Shown: positions 34,176-46,092 of the stretch, piece after piece
Position numbering within the stretch: position 1 is the first letter of the stretch
Layout of the letters: every line of letters starts with the position of its first letter
DNA from: Thermothelomyces thermophilus ATCC 42464
Taxonomy: Eukaryota; Ascomycota; Sordariomycetes; Sordariales; Chaetomiaceae
NCBI RefSeq assembly: GCF_000226095.1
Contig: NC_016473.1
Span: forward strand, 4,402,001 to 4,466,000
Direction: 5' to 3'
Length of the DNA stretch: 64,000 nucleotides
Notes under the pieces: model-generated
What the model was told of the DNA's origin: nothing
Database searches by the model: none
What the model saw: only the letters and a program-made list of their open reading frames with translations
Made by a program: the position numbers and the translations under genes

Positions 34176-37100
34176 TAGATACGGGCGGCGTCGGCGTTCT
34201 GCATCATAGATGGATGTGTTCTCGTGGGAGTGGTGGTGTGCTACTCGTTGGGATCAACAGCAGTATTCGTGTCAATCTCTTCTCTGTAGTCACGCCGAGG
34301 AAATCATATTGTCAAGTTCTCCCTAGACAGCCTCGTGTCTCGAGCAGCCCCGTCCCAGGTCGCGCCATCTTGATCCTAAGTGCATGTCATTGCTGCGAGT
34401 GCACATTTTCGCCGAAGCCAGTTCGACTAAAGGGTAAGCTCATCTTCAACGTCATGACCTGCTCATTTCCTCGAGTGTCTTCTTTTACTTCCTTGGAACA
34501 GGTGAGATTGGGTCAACTTTGTACCCGTATGGATATCGTCCTTGGAGAACTCCCAAAACGAGACCAACCGCAAACCAAAGAACACAGAAACACGATCTGC
34601 GCCTGCCTGTGAGCATCACAAGCTTTTTTTTTTTTTCCTCTGCAGAACCTAACAAAATTTGACAGCGTTGTATGTTTAACTTTGACTAGCTAGGAAAGTA
34701 GTCGAACTATGACTCAGTCGCTGAGGTTAGTCGTTTGCTCCTTCTCTTCAACTGCCTTTGGGTCGCTAAGGAATCACTAACACTACAGGCAGGTGTTGCC
34801 GAAAAGCGAACTCCCTTGACATTGCAACACAATCCGAGGGTGAAACATGCCCTAATTCATGTTGACGACACCCTGTAACAAGAGAACCCCTGAGCTCGTC
34901 GGCCCTCGAATCCTAACCCGGCTCCCCATCTCAGCTGCCTTTCGCTTCGCGACACTTGACTCCACGGCCACAGTGTGCGAGCATCGCCGACTGGGGAAAG
35001 AGATCTGGTGTAGAAGCATGGTTATGTTCGCCACTACCTCTCGCTCCCACTGAGCCTTCCTTGACAGTCCCGACAAAGCCTTCGGCGTCTTTGCTCCTCC
35101 TTCTAACTTGGATGCTCCATGCTTCATCCGTCATCAGTCTTGCATCTTCCCCTCGTCCGGGAAAAGCCCCCTAACGACCAGGAGAAAACCGAATTCTACC
35201 TGTCTAGGAAGACGGATTATTCAAGGCTACATTGGGATCATCTAGCGCCCGAGACAGGGACAATCGCCCTAATCAGTTCGACCCACGCCCGACTACAACC
35301 CAATCGCGGCCCAACCGCAACCCAGCCACAGGCCTAACCAACTCTCCGGCAATGAGGAGACCCGAGATGAAGCCAGGAAGAAAATGGCAGAGAACACCGA
35401 GCAAAACCACAACCAATGGACCAACTGGGCAAGACACACGGGACACGGCCCGGGACAGGTCAAGACTGAGTGAAACCGCCTCGTAGGGCGAGACCAGACA
35501 TGATATTCTGTCCGACCTAAGACCACGGCCCGCCAGCCCTAGTCCAGCTGACCCTGCCCCTAGTGTAGGGGCCGACTATCACGACCTCCACATCGTTCGA
35601 GCTAGACCATGGAATCACAGACCTGATCATCCGAGCCATCGATCAACCCCAAGATCATCGCCTATTCCAGCGTCTAACGTTAGAAAACCTCGCCCCGCCA
35701 ATAGTTCTCTGGTACACATGGTGGCCAGAGAGATAAACTTCGAAAATTTGTATGTACAGTACATAACCCCTCCGAATATGAGAGGTGAAGGGAAAATGAG
35801 AGGGAACATGGAAGGGAAAGGGGCCAAGGGGTGGAGATAGCCAGAGCACCTCTCTCACCGTGCTACTCTCCATAGTCTCGACCCTGCCCATCTCGCTGCA
35901 CCTGGAGATAGCTGAAGGACACTATCACAAACACACAGAGATAGAGGGAAGAGAGACGAGAGGAGCAGACTAGAAGGCGCTGGCTGCTCTCCGTCCTGTC
36001 GCACATGGAGAAACCAAAAAGACACCATCACACACAGAGAGTAGACATGGTACGCACCCTTTCGTTGCTGGTGCGCCTCCGGAACGCATACCCTTTCTTC
36101 CGATGGGCTAGCCTTGCGTGCAGACCCTCAACTTCCGCGACCGGAACGGGCGCCGGCCGAGGCCACTGACGATATTATGACTATGCGCTGACGACGACGA
36201 CAACGACGCTGACGAGAAGGGTCTAGTACGTCTGGATCTATGTACGTACATACAGGACGCAAGCAAAACCGGGCAGCCCAGCACTAGAGGGAAGGGCAGA
36301 GCCAATCGCCGGCCACGACCGCCCGCATCAAACCAAGACAGACATATTGGATACGCCCTTCGCCCCCGCCATCTCCCCCTCTCCGACCCCACGGCTACCG
36401 GAGCCAGCCTCTCACGACAGCAGAATCTACCTTGCAACGCCGCAGGAGCGAGATTCTGCACAGGCTCTTGACCGCCCGCCAGCCCATGCGCTTATATGCA
36501 GGTACAACCCGATTCACGACCTCCTCAGCCCATCCACAGCGCAAAGCGTCAGCGGTCGGAAGCATCGCAGACTGAGTGCGCGTTGCCAAAGGTGGGGAAA
36601 AAGAAAGAATAAATGTGGATATTCGGGGTCACCCGAGCCTACATGTAGGGCCGCCTCTGCAGGAATGTCGCAGATGTATGTGCATACCTACATATTCCTC
36701 CCTCCATGTAGGCGGTAAATATGCGTGTCTCTGAAGTCACGGCTGTCACCCGGAGGCGGCCACCCTGGTCCCCTAGGGTAAGCCGTATAGTACATACATA
36801 CAGTAGCTGCGGCTTGAGGGGTGTAGGGTAGGCACCGGGGTGTATGTGTGTATGTATATGTGTACTCACCGACAACCGGGGGGGAGAGCGGAGAAAACTT
36901 CAAGATCTGCATGTGCTGCAGTAAGTGTTTGGTCAAAAGACGAAACAGGCAGATCCAGCCGAACCTTCAGCAATGGCAAGACATTCGGATCGGGGCGGAG
37001 GCTCAACGTACAAGCCATGTCTGACAGCGCAGCGTCTCATGCACCGGAGGGATTATCCGCCAGACCATGTCGTCGTCTAGGCCTCTTTCCTACCCCTTTC

Positions 37101-38292
37101 TGTTTCCCAAAACAGGAGTCGAAAGGCGCATTAGAAAAACCAATTAGCCCCTTTCGAGTTCCAAACTGAGGTCCCCTCCGCGACCGCAGGCGGAGGCAAG
37201 TCGACGGAGCGGAAGCAGGAGGCCTCTTTTTCAGCAACGCCGCAGCGACGACGAAGCGAGAGAGGAGGAGCAGACGCCGCCAGCGTAAAGCCATCGGGCC
37301 GGCCTTCGCATCCAGGCGCCACTGTCAAGAGGTAACGTTATGGCCTGAGTCGCCGCGCGCGTACAAGCGTGCACATGTTGTTGTTGCCCCCTACTGAAGG
37401 AAGAACGGTCACACATGGTTTTCGGGGTATCGGTGCCGGGAACCAGACTCACGGCACCATCGCCCACAGTAGGAATTCGAACGGACCCTGATCATGTGCT
37501 GCCCCATCCTTTCTCACAACACACACAGCACGGCGAGGTGTGTGATGCGATGCTCCGGTATGTATGTTCATACATACTGGTACATACAGTAGTGGGCATA
37601 CAAGTTATGTTCCGTACACTATTCCGTACTGGAAGTTGTACGCAGTAACTCCGGACACGACAGCAACCTCGTAACATTCCGCTAGTCTAGCGCTGTCGAT
37701 CACCCGGCGGAGTATCTCAGACGCGCGCGCTTCGTCCTGCGTGGGTAAGACGTGACTACCGCCGAGATGGGCACCTCAGTCCACTTTCGTGTTTGACGAA
37801 ATTCATTAGCGGCAGGGACCTGACGGTTGTATCCGTACTGTACTGCGTACATACCACAGTACATATGCTGCTACACCAGTGTGTTACCCCCCACAGGTGT
37901 TTGATAGACTCAAATGACCTGCTGATGATGGTTTTGGGAGAGCTGAAGGATAACTAGTGTACGAGCCAAGCGCGTCTGGAGGCGCTCGGCTGCTGATCAC
38001 AGCAAATGTCGTTGCCACTCGCGGGAAGAGCCGTCCACCCCGCTTATCGTCAAGCCATTGCCGCTCCTCGTTGGATACATACTAGCGCACTAGCGGACAC
38101 GACGGCAGACAGGGTTGGCGCATTGTCTCGTCGTCGACAAAGAAAGGGCTCGCAAGGATACCCTCAACTCGGAAGGGAAAAAAAAGGGGGGAAGGGGGGG
38201 GGGCAAGCAAACTAAGAGGAATCCACTGCGGCTGACGGCGGCACGGCTTTGCCCGCCCAGCAAGTGGGGACTTTTCAACAGTCTTCGAGAGC

Positions 38293-38314
38293 GTAATCCG
38301 TACATCCGGATTAC
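38293..38314. repeat. Inverted repeat of GTAATCCG with 6-nt spacer
   Basis: Arms GTAATCCG (38293-38300) and CGGATTAC (38307-38314) are perfectly complementary, separated by TACATC. The same 8-mer recurs singly elsewhere in intergenic DNA. Confidence 0.75.
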
Positions 38315-41300
38315 CTCTACGCTCCTCGGCTCTGTGCTGGTTGTGACCGCCGACGTTGGCGTTATTGGCATATTCACCTCGTTTTTTTTTTTTTTTTTGG
38401 AACACAATCCTTCCCCCACCGGAAACGTGCTCGCTGTTGCCAAATGAGTGAGTGAAGTTGCTTTCGGAAAGGCCGACGGCATGGACACTCACCATCATGG
38501 CTTGACTGAGGTCTTCTTGGACGCCACTGCCGATAATCTACCAGGTTTTCGGGAGACGTTTGGCGAATCCGGGGTGAAAGCCAGGGGTGAGGTTTGATGC
38601 AAAAGTTGGGCACTGATTTTAGTTATTGGACTGCGGCTCTGGTGCACTTATTCCTACCTTACCTTTTCAGGCAGTGTCGCCCGCCCAAAAATTGCAGCCG
38701 TGCCCCATCAGTCGCCGATGTTGCTTCTCGCGCTCGGCGGCCTGGGTGATTCGATACGGAGTTTTTTGTTCAACGGAGCCATTCCGCTGTCGTGGCACGC
38801 AGTACGGCATGCAAGCTGTGTGCCGGATGCAGGTACCGAGTGCGGCGGCGGCGCTGTGGGTGTTCTGGAGTCTGCCGGATCTCGGGACAGCATTCAGCTG
38901 CTACAGTCATTGACCGGGAAAGAGATCTCGCAGGTCAGGTATGTTCTAGTCCAGCAGCGTCCCCCCTCGGCCAATAGCAGCATTGAGCGTCAATCCAAGT
39001 CTTGATGGGGCGGACGTAGTGTTGTGGTGTACGGATTACAAGTACGAAGTCGGAAATAAACGCTGGATCTGCAGCCTGTGGCGCTTGTGTTACGTGCCGC
39101 CTTCGTCCTCAATTTGCTGGATGGCTTTCTGAGATCTGTAGGTCGCGCGTTCTCTCGATCGAGCCTCTGCCGTTTTAGTGACAATTCGTGCATTATCCAG
39201 CAGATTTGTGGTGTACGTTGTCGGCATTCAATTCGGGCGAGACTGGTGTTGTCTGTGACACTGGAAAGAAAAGAACAACCCCCCCCCCCTTCTTCCGGGG
39301 GGTGCTGTTCGAGCGTCGATGATGGACGGAAAGAGGTGGTTAGGGTTCTCCTACAAGGGTCTACCCAGTGTATGCCTCTAATCATTGGGTGTCAGTTCCG
39401 ATATCGAACCCGTCCTTCTCTGCTGTCGCAGCTTGTAGCGTGCCTTCGCCAAGCCGCTGCTTGGGTTGACGGCAGAGATAGTAGCCGTCTTCTTGCCCAC
39501 CACCGGCATCGCCCCTGAGGGGTGATGAGCAAGCCGCGCTAGGCGCACCCAGCTTGAACCCCTTTTCCGACCTTTGTGAGAAACCTCCCACGTTTCGAGG
39601 CCGCCAGGGTACGCGACCTTTACCCCGCCCCCACTAACGAAGTTGGGGGAAGAGGGAGGGTAGGGGTGCGATGCAGAGAATGGGTGTCGGGGACGGCTGC
39701 GGCTTGGGCCTGTCTATCCACTTTCCCGGAGCTGACGATGAGCAGATTGCAGACCAGACGGCAGAGATGAACTGCTGTGGAACGTCGCCGTGTAGGGTTT
39801 GTGACCTTCGGCCCATGACATCCTATGACCGAGACAATTGGCAAGTCCGGGCGACGAGGGTGTGAGGCTGACATGCAATGAGGCATGAGGCGGAGTGTGT
39901 CCAGACCCTCCCACAGGCCCTTGGGGCTGGATTCCCCTCGTGGCATTCGTAGTGTAGCGAGGCTAGTGTGCGTTGGTTGAAATCGGGCAAGCCGCGAATG
40001 GATCATCAACTGAAGTTGGGGACCGTGTCGCTGCTACAAAGACCCCCTGCTGCAATTTGCAGCAGGACGTTGGGGGAGTTTCGCGGCGTGTGTTCGGTGT
40101 GTTCCCTTCTCGGAGACGGTAGTAATAACCCCCCGATGGGCAAGGACCTGGAACGGAAGTGCTGCAGTGGCTGGTTGGCGCCCGACCCGTGGACATGGAA
40201 CGGGGACTCTTGATGAAGCGCGAAATGCGCCGCTGGGTGACATTCACCCACCATGACGAGCACAAGGGGAGAGATTCGATTCGTGCAGTTGTGTGGCGCG
40301 TAACGCCGTGCAAGTAATCCGGAGTAAAATCCGGAGTGTAGTTGATAGCTTAGCGCGAAATTCCTCAGCGGCGACGGCTGTAGCCGACCCGATGACAAAA
40401 AGAGAGCGAGCCGGCCTTTGGGAACCAATCGCGGAACGTGAACGGGGCAGCAGGTGATGGCATCCCTCGTGGCTCGTGGTTTCAAGAGTTCCGGAACCCC
40501 CAAACCCCCAATCTTGGGTCAGCGCCGTCCCTTCGGGCTCCATCGCCCGTCTTCTCTCGGTGTTGAGCGAGATGGGCGCCATTCGGCCTAACAATTGTCC
40601 ATGGCAGCAATTCTGTCATGAGGGCATGGTGGCGTGGAGGGGCGACCGAGGATCATTGTCAGGGCAGCCTTGCCGAGTTGCAGGAAAGACCGCTTTTCCC
40701 GTATGTGTACTGGAAGATAAAGTTAGATCCTGCATGCCCACCAGCTTTTTCCAGGCGCTTCGTCTTATATTTGTCACCAAATCACCGTAAATACACAATG
40801 TATTGGGATGCTTTCTTCGGATGATTTCTCTCATTGTTGCGGGAGCGAGGAACGTACGTTAGATAGACTGCTGGTTCGTCTTTTCTTGTCTGGTGCGCAA
40901 TTCGCGGGCGTGGTTGCGAGTTTCAAGGTGTGAAGTTGGCATAGTGTAGAGGATAGTGTGGGGCCGAGGGGCTTCCCTTCCCCTTCTGGCTCTGTGCTTG
41001 GGTCAAGTTCTCTGTCCTTTAGTGTATCCGTAGTGTCGTATAGTACGGAGTAGTGTAGGTGGTGTACTAGTGTATACGCTCTGTAATAATGCATCTACGA
41101 AAACATGCACCTTGAACACTTCCATTGAAGGCCGCCCGCCGTTACCCACCGCCATTGTAACCTGGAGCAACAATAACCCCCACGCTAACGAGATTGCAAT
41201 GAGCAAGTATCTGCATCCCACTCTCCCCTTTCTCGCGACGAGCTCTGGGTGACCGAAAGTCCTCCCTTCCTTCGCATGAATCCAAACTCTCGACGACCGA

Positions 41301-41802
41301 TACGAACTTGGCAGCGGTTGACAACGTGCGCTCCGCTACCGTCCAAAAATGTGATAGGTGTGGTTTTTTCGCCTTGAAGCAAAGTCGGTAGCCCGAAGCG
41401 GCATAGCGCCGTTGGTGGAGGAAATTGTGGGATTGGGACTTTGAGACGGCGGCCAGTGGACTGCGGAAGATTGCCCCGACCTTGACACGGGGGATCTCCC
41501 GCAACCATAGCGCTGGGTATCGCAACAAGCAAGGGCACGGAATGGCTGCGGCGAGGGCGACCCCTGGAATGGAAGAATTTACGACTCCCGCACCCCACGG
41601 CGACGACTTGTGTAACCATTTTCGGTCGCTCGCAATACGCTGCCCTCCACTGGAGGAAATAGAACGGTTTCTCTCATTTCCTACCATGTACCTTCGTACG
41701 CCGCTTTTCTTCTCTGCCACGACGCGGGCTTCGCCGAGCTCAGTCCTGCCTCTGTGCTGCGTACACTACAAGTAGGTATGTACTGTACACACATCGACAC
41801 GT

Positions 41803-41820
41803 TATATATATATATATATA
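41803..41820. repeat. Short (TA)n microsatellite
   Basis: About nine TA units in the gene-free interval, flanked by TACA words. No functional reading is possible from the sequence alone. Confidence 0.7.
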
Positions 41821-43739
41821 CAAACATCACACAACAAATATATCACTCGGTAGTATTAGTAGTAGTATAGGATGGATAGGATGGCGATGGCTTCAGGTTG
41901 GGATTGCGAACAACCACCCTCGATTCAAGATGGGTGTCGGTTGGCTTGACCTGGAAGATTTATTCGCCCGGGATGTTTCGTATCTCTCGACTTAGCTTGC
42001 TGCTAGCGTCTCCGGGGAATGCCGACCTCGTCACCGGGAAGTTGGGCGGGCCACATCGACGGGTCGCTTGGTGAAACGACGACCCCGATTCCGGGGTAAC
42101 TACCTACCTACAAAGGGGGTTAGTGGCGGCACTATCACTATCACTACACACTCCACTACTGCGTACACTTGCGTACACTAAGCAACACTAGTGCGAGATG
42201 ACGCTGTGCGATCATCATGGTGACTGGAAGGCGACCAGACGACAATGAGAGGGCTAACATTCTTGCGCGCTGCTAGCATTGGGGCGGGGTCTCTCTATTC
42301 GGAGGCGACCTGCCGCATCTGTCGCGACCTGCAGGTTGCCGAGCGGCTTGCGACGATGATGGCTCAGATCCGGGCAACGCTAAAATGCTGCCTGTGGCCG
42401 GGACGGGCTTCCGGTCGATCTAAAGGTCTCCAGGCTCTTAACTACCGGCTGCGGCTGGCCCTTTTCGGTTCCAGAGGACTAGTGTAGAACCCCAACCACA
42501 CACCTGGAACGTGGTGTGTGGCCAACCGCGCGGAATCGCTGCCTCGCTTTGGCAACTGAGTCCAGCAATCTCGAAAGAAAGAAGAAAAAACTTGCGACGT
42601 CGTCAATCAACAGCCAAAACAAGTTGCAGCGTAGCCTATGCACCACTCGATCAGAAACATGCATGCCTGTAGTGTTCTGCTACCAAGATGCGATCTCGCT
42701 GACACGCTCGGATCGATGGGTTCGGCATTGATTCACCATGCCGGCGAGCTGGACCTCTACGCGTCCGCTCGGTGGTCTCTGGCGAGCAAAAAGTTGGGAA
42801 GCAAGACAGCACCTGCCGTTGTATGTACAGTTGATGCCGCTTCGTCAGGGGGGTGGGGTTACGGTGGTCAAGTCTAGTTAATCCGTAAAATGTTGGCATT
42901 GCTCGCCAGAGTGAGGTTCGTTGTTCTGCACTGTTTACCCTCTAACTTACTAGTTGTATACCCCCGGTTTTCTCGTCAAAGTAGGTGTTTTTCTTCTCAC
43001 AGGAACACCAAGCGAAACATCATTTTAACCTTCGGAAAGCCCCTGATTCTGGCGACGCATACACAGTAACTATCTCCGTACAAGTCGCTAAATCCAACGA
43101 GTTGCTCTTACGATTCGGGTCTCCTGTAGTGCATGTAGCTACCTCTATACGAAGTATGTGGAAGGTACAATACCTACTACCTTGTCTTGCCTCCGACCTT
43201 GGACCTCTCTCGGGTGTGCGCGTATGTAATCGGTATATACATACATAGCTCTGCACATAGATCTCAACTTGTATGTGGAGCAGGCTAGTGGACATCCACA
43301 CTCGACCACAGCAGTACTGTATGCTAGTGCAGTGTGTGTCGGTTATATGTGTGTATGTACGTCCGTGCTCTGTACATACAACTCGATGTGCTGTGCAACA
43401 TTGTCGCGGCAGTCGGGGCATTTCAACCAACCACAAGGTTCAAATGGGCGGGTCCACGGCGGATCATTCCCCACCATTTCAAAGCCCAGAGCTGCGCAAC
43501 CCAAAAACATGATTCCGCATAGGTTGTGCCGCCTCTTACGGGTCTCTGACGTAGATCGGCTATAACTACTCTCGGAGATCCCCATCCTAAAAGGGTCGAG
43601 AAATGCCAAAGTCGTTTAGGTGCAGTTAGGTGTGCGGATTCCAGGCGGCGTCTGGGTGCAGTACCAGTGCGGGAGACCAGGGAAAGGGCCAAAAAGAGGG
43701 GACCAAGCTGAGAATGGGCTTGTGGTGGGGCGGCCCTAG

Positions 43740-43775
43740 CACCGGGGGCACCGGGGGCACCGGGGGCACCGGGGG
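43740..43775. repeat. Four-copy 9-bp minisatellite
   Basis: The unit CACCGGGGG is repeated four times without change, followed by a partial CAC. The length is a multiple of three, so it reads as Gly-Ala-Pro repeats in a minus-strand frame, but I do not think that frame is a gene. Confidence 0.85.
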
Positions 43776-44378
43776 CACTTACACTATTAACACTAATAAG
43801 GCGGCATGCACGGTCCACACCGGGATGCACCCCCCAGTGTCCCCGGAGCGGTGGTGCGGTGAGCAACCGTGGTATTGGAGAACCTTAATAATGCCGCGCT
43901 TGGAATTGTGGAATGGTGCCAGAGTGCGCTGGCCTGTGCGCGGGGCCTAGCTACGCAAGAATGCCTTCGAGCTGTACATACATAGGTACTTAACATACCT
44001 TACATACCGTACTGTACGGCAGCAACTCGATTACGTCAGTAACGTAGTGAATGTATTTACTACATATAGAGGTGATATGCCTGCGGTACATAGGCACCTA
44101 TGTTTCCGATGAGTCCATCTACGTACCTAGGTACGTACGCACCTGACATATACAAGGCAAACCGTACACCGGTTGAGGGAGCCAGCGGGCCATCATCAAA
44201 CTACAGGGCACGTCCGAGGAGATACAAGAAGATGGGCAGCGGGCAATTGCGTTCAGCAAGCGGGGGCTGGGACACCTCGAGAATGGACGGAGAGCGGGTG
44301 AGTTAATGACGGGTGGGGGGAGGGGCTCGGCACGGGGTTAGGCAGGGCTTCATTGCCGCCCTGAGTGTACTATGCACC

Positions 44379-44398
44379 GTATGTATGTACATACATAC
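44379..44398. repeat. Perfect 20-bp palindrome
   Basis: GTATGTATGTACATACATAC is identical to its reverse complement. It sits between short GTATGT and TACATA words that recur through this gene-free block; a close relative with a two-base central mismatch lies at 37558-37577. Confidence 0.85.
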
Positions 44399-46092
44399 CT
44401 ACCTTATATAAGGTACTTTACGCTCGCGACCCGTTAGCGTGGTATTATGTAGGTGCCGTAGGTTGGGTGTACAGAGATACGTGCAGTAGCAGTGCTTTAA
44501 AGTCATCCGTACTGTGGAGAGAACCTTGAAGGCACTCGAGTGCTTGCATCTAGATCGGAAGGGGAACCTGTGACATAAGTAACCCAAAGGGAGCGATCCA
44601 CAGCGCCTTACGCAGTATAGAGGCATGCAAGGCGCTCTCAAAGTGACTCTGACCCCCAATTCGTCGATTGTGATGGACCCCTGGCTGCCAGTGGCACTGA
44701 ACAACCCTTGTCAGTGTGCCGTACCTGCTGCCACACCCTAATTGCCTTCCCCGTCGTTGCTTCCTTCCGTGGATGCTGTCAAAAAAAAAAAATTGAACGC
44801 GGGCACCAACCTTCTTCTTTCTCCTTTCTGTAGAGGAGTATGGTTCTCTCCTCGAACCAAGAGCCCACGAAAACTTGCAACTGCAGTCACAAGTGCAATA
44901 ATGCTCTCAATAACCCAGAGCAAGCTTGCGGCTAGGAGCTGAGAACAGACAGCACAATTCTGGCGATACGATCTCGAGATCTTCTGGAGGAGGGCGGGAT
45001 GAACGACTGAGATCTCACTCCCTCCTCCTCGCCAATTTTTCCTCCAGGATCTTGCTCCAGCGCTAAGCGGCAGTCGCCTCAAGCAGGTCGGGTCGGCTTA
45101 CACTATACGACCCAAGGTGCCTACCCTACACTGCGGAGTACTCTCCGTACAATAGTAGACCCTCGAGGCCACAGCATCACCCCATATAGTTACTACACAA
45201 CGCGAGTGGAGTGTGCTCCGGATGGGCAAAAGAATGCAGCGGTACCCACGGAACTCAAGCCTACGGGAAAGCTCTAGATGAGTTGGAGAGAATACCCCCC
45301 TTCCCTTCCCACCCCCGGGCCTTGTCCTCTTAGCGTCCGGCCCGTTACCTGCCGGGTGATTGTTTCACTGTTGAACCTGAGATGGGGCAAATTGGGAATA
45401 CACACAAAAACGCTCTCGGTGGGCAACGAGCAAGCCCACGCCCCTCCCCCCGCCCTTCCCACCCCCCTCCCCCCTCCCCCCCTCTGTCTTGTGCAATGGT
45501 AGCACCAGCACCCCAGTCATAAGCGACGCGGCATCATCCCCGGTCCATCCCTGCCGTGCCTTCAGGCTCCGCTCCAGTGGGGGAGCAGGGCCTGGTCGAT
45601 TTCCGGGACTGGAAACAAACAGCGCCAGGGAATCACTTGCGAGGCCGTACGGTACGCAGTAACTAGTGTACAATGTACATACATACATACACTACGGGGA
45701 CCACAGGCTCGGTTCATCATGGGGCGTATTTTGGGACGAGATCTCGGACTACCGTGGTGTTCCAGCGGTCTGGTCCTCCCAGATCGCGCCCAACCCCTGC
45801 TGCCCTGCCTGCCGTCGACTGATATACAAGTGGCTCTCTCCCCAGCTCAACGCCTCCTTGCCTTGCTGTCAGCATCAGACTCGGCAGAGATCACGCTGCA
45901 GCTTAGAACTATACGGAATACACTTTGTGGTTCCTCCCCTTGTTACCTCACGTTGCCCACGGCGGATTGTTCCTTTCCCTCCTTGCTCTTCTCTTGTTGC
46001 CTCTCCCGCCGCTCTATCATCGTCTTTTGGGGCCGTTCACAAACCTCCAAGGAGCGGTATCCCACGAGTGAGTACGACGCATCGCCGACGAG

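Larger units (their letters stand above)
34176..46092. other. Twelve-kilobase gene-free interval between the carrier and C2H2 genes
   Basis: No gene is supported over nearly 12 kb on either strand. Its first part (about 34.3-36.1 kb) is a different sort of sequence: AT/CA-rich, free of TACGGAGTA words, with degenerate-looking frames that may be remnant DNA of unknown origin. From about 36.7 kb onward GTATGTA/TACATAC words are dense, with a perfect 20-bp palindrome (44379-44398), a near-palindrome (37558-37577), an inverted repeat (38293-38314), TACGGAGTA (41044-41052), a TA repeat and a 9-bp minisatellite. The last 900 bp (about 45.2-46.09 kb) are C-rich then mixed and probably hold the C2H2 promoter and leader. 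Confidence 0.5.

Noticed and set aside
34850-35830. Degenerate-looking stretch with a charged Gln-rich reading near 35.35-35.47 kb
   Set aside because: It hints at an eroded mobile or virus-like remnant, but I could assign no family, ends or repeats, so it is not called. A similarity search against a repeat library would decide.
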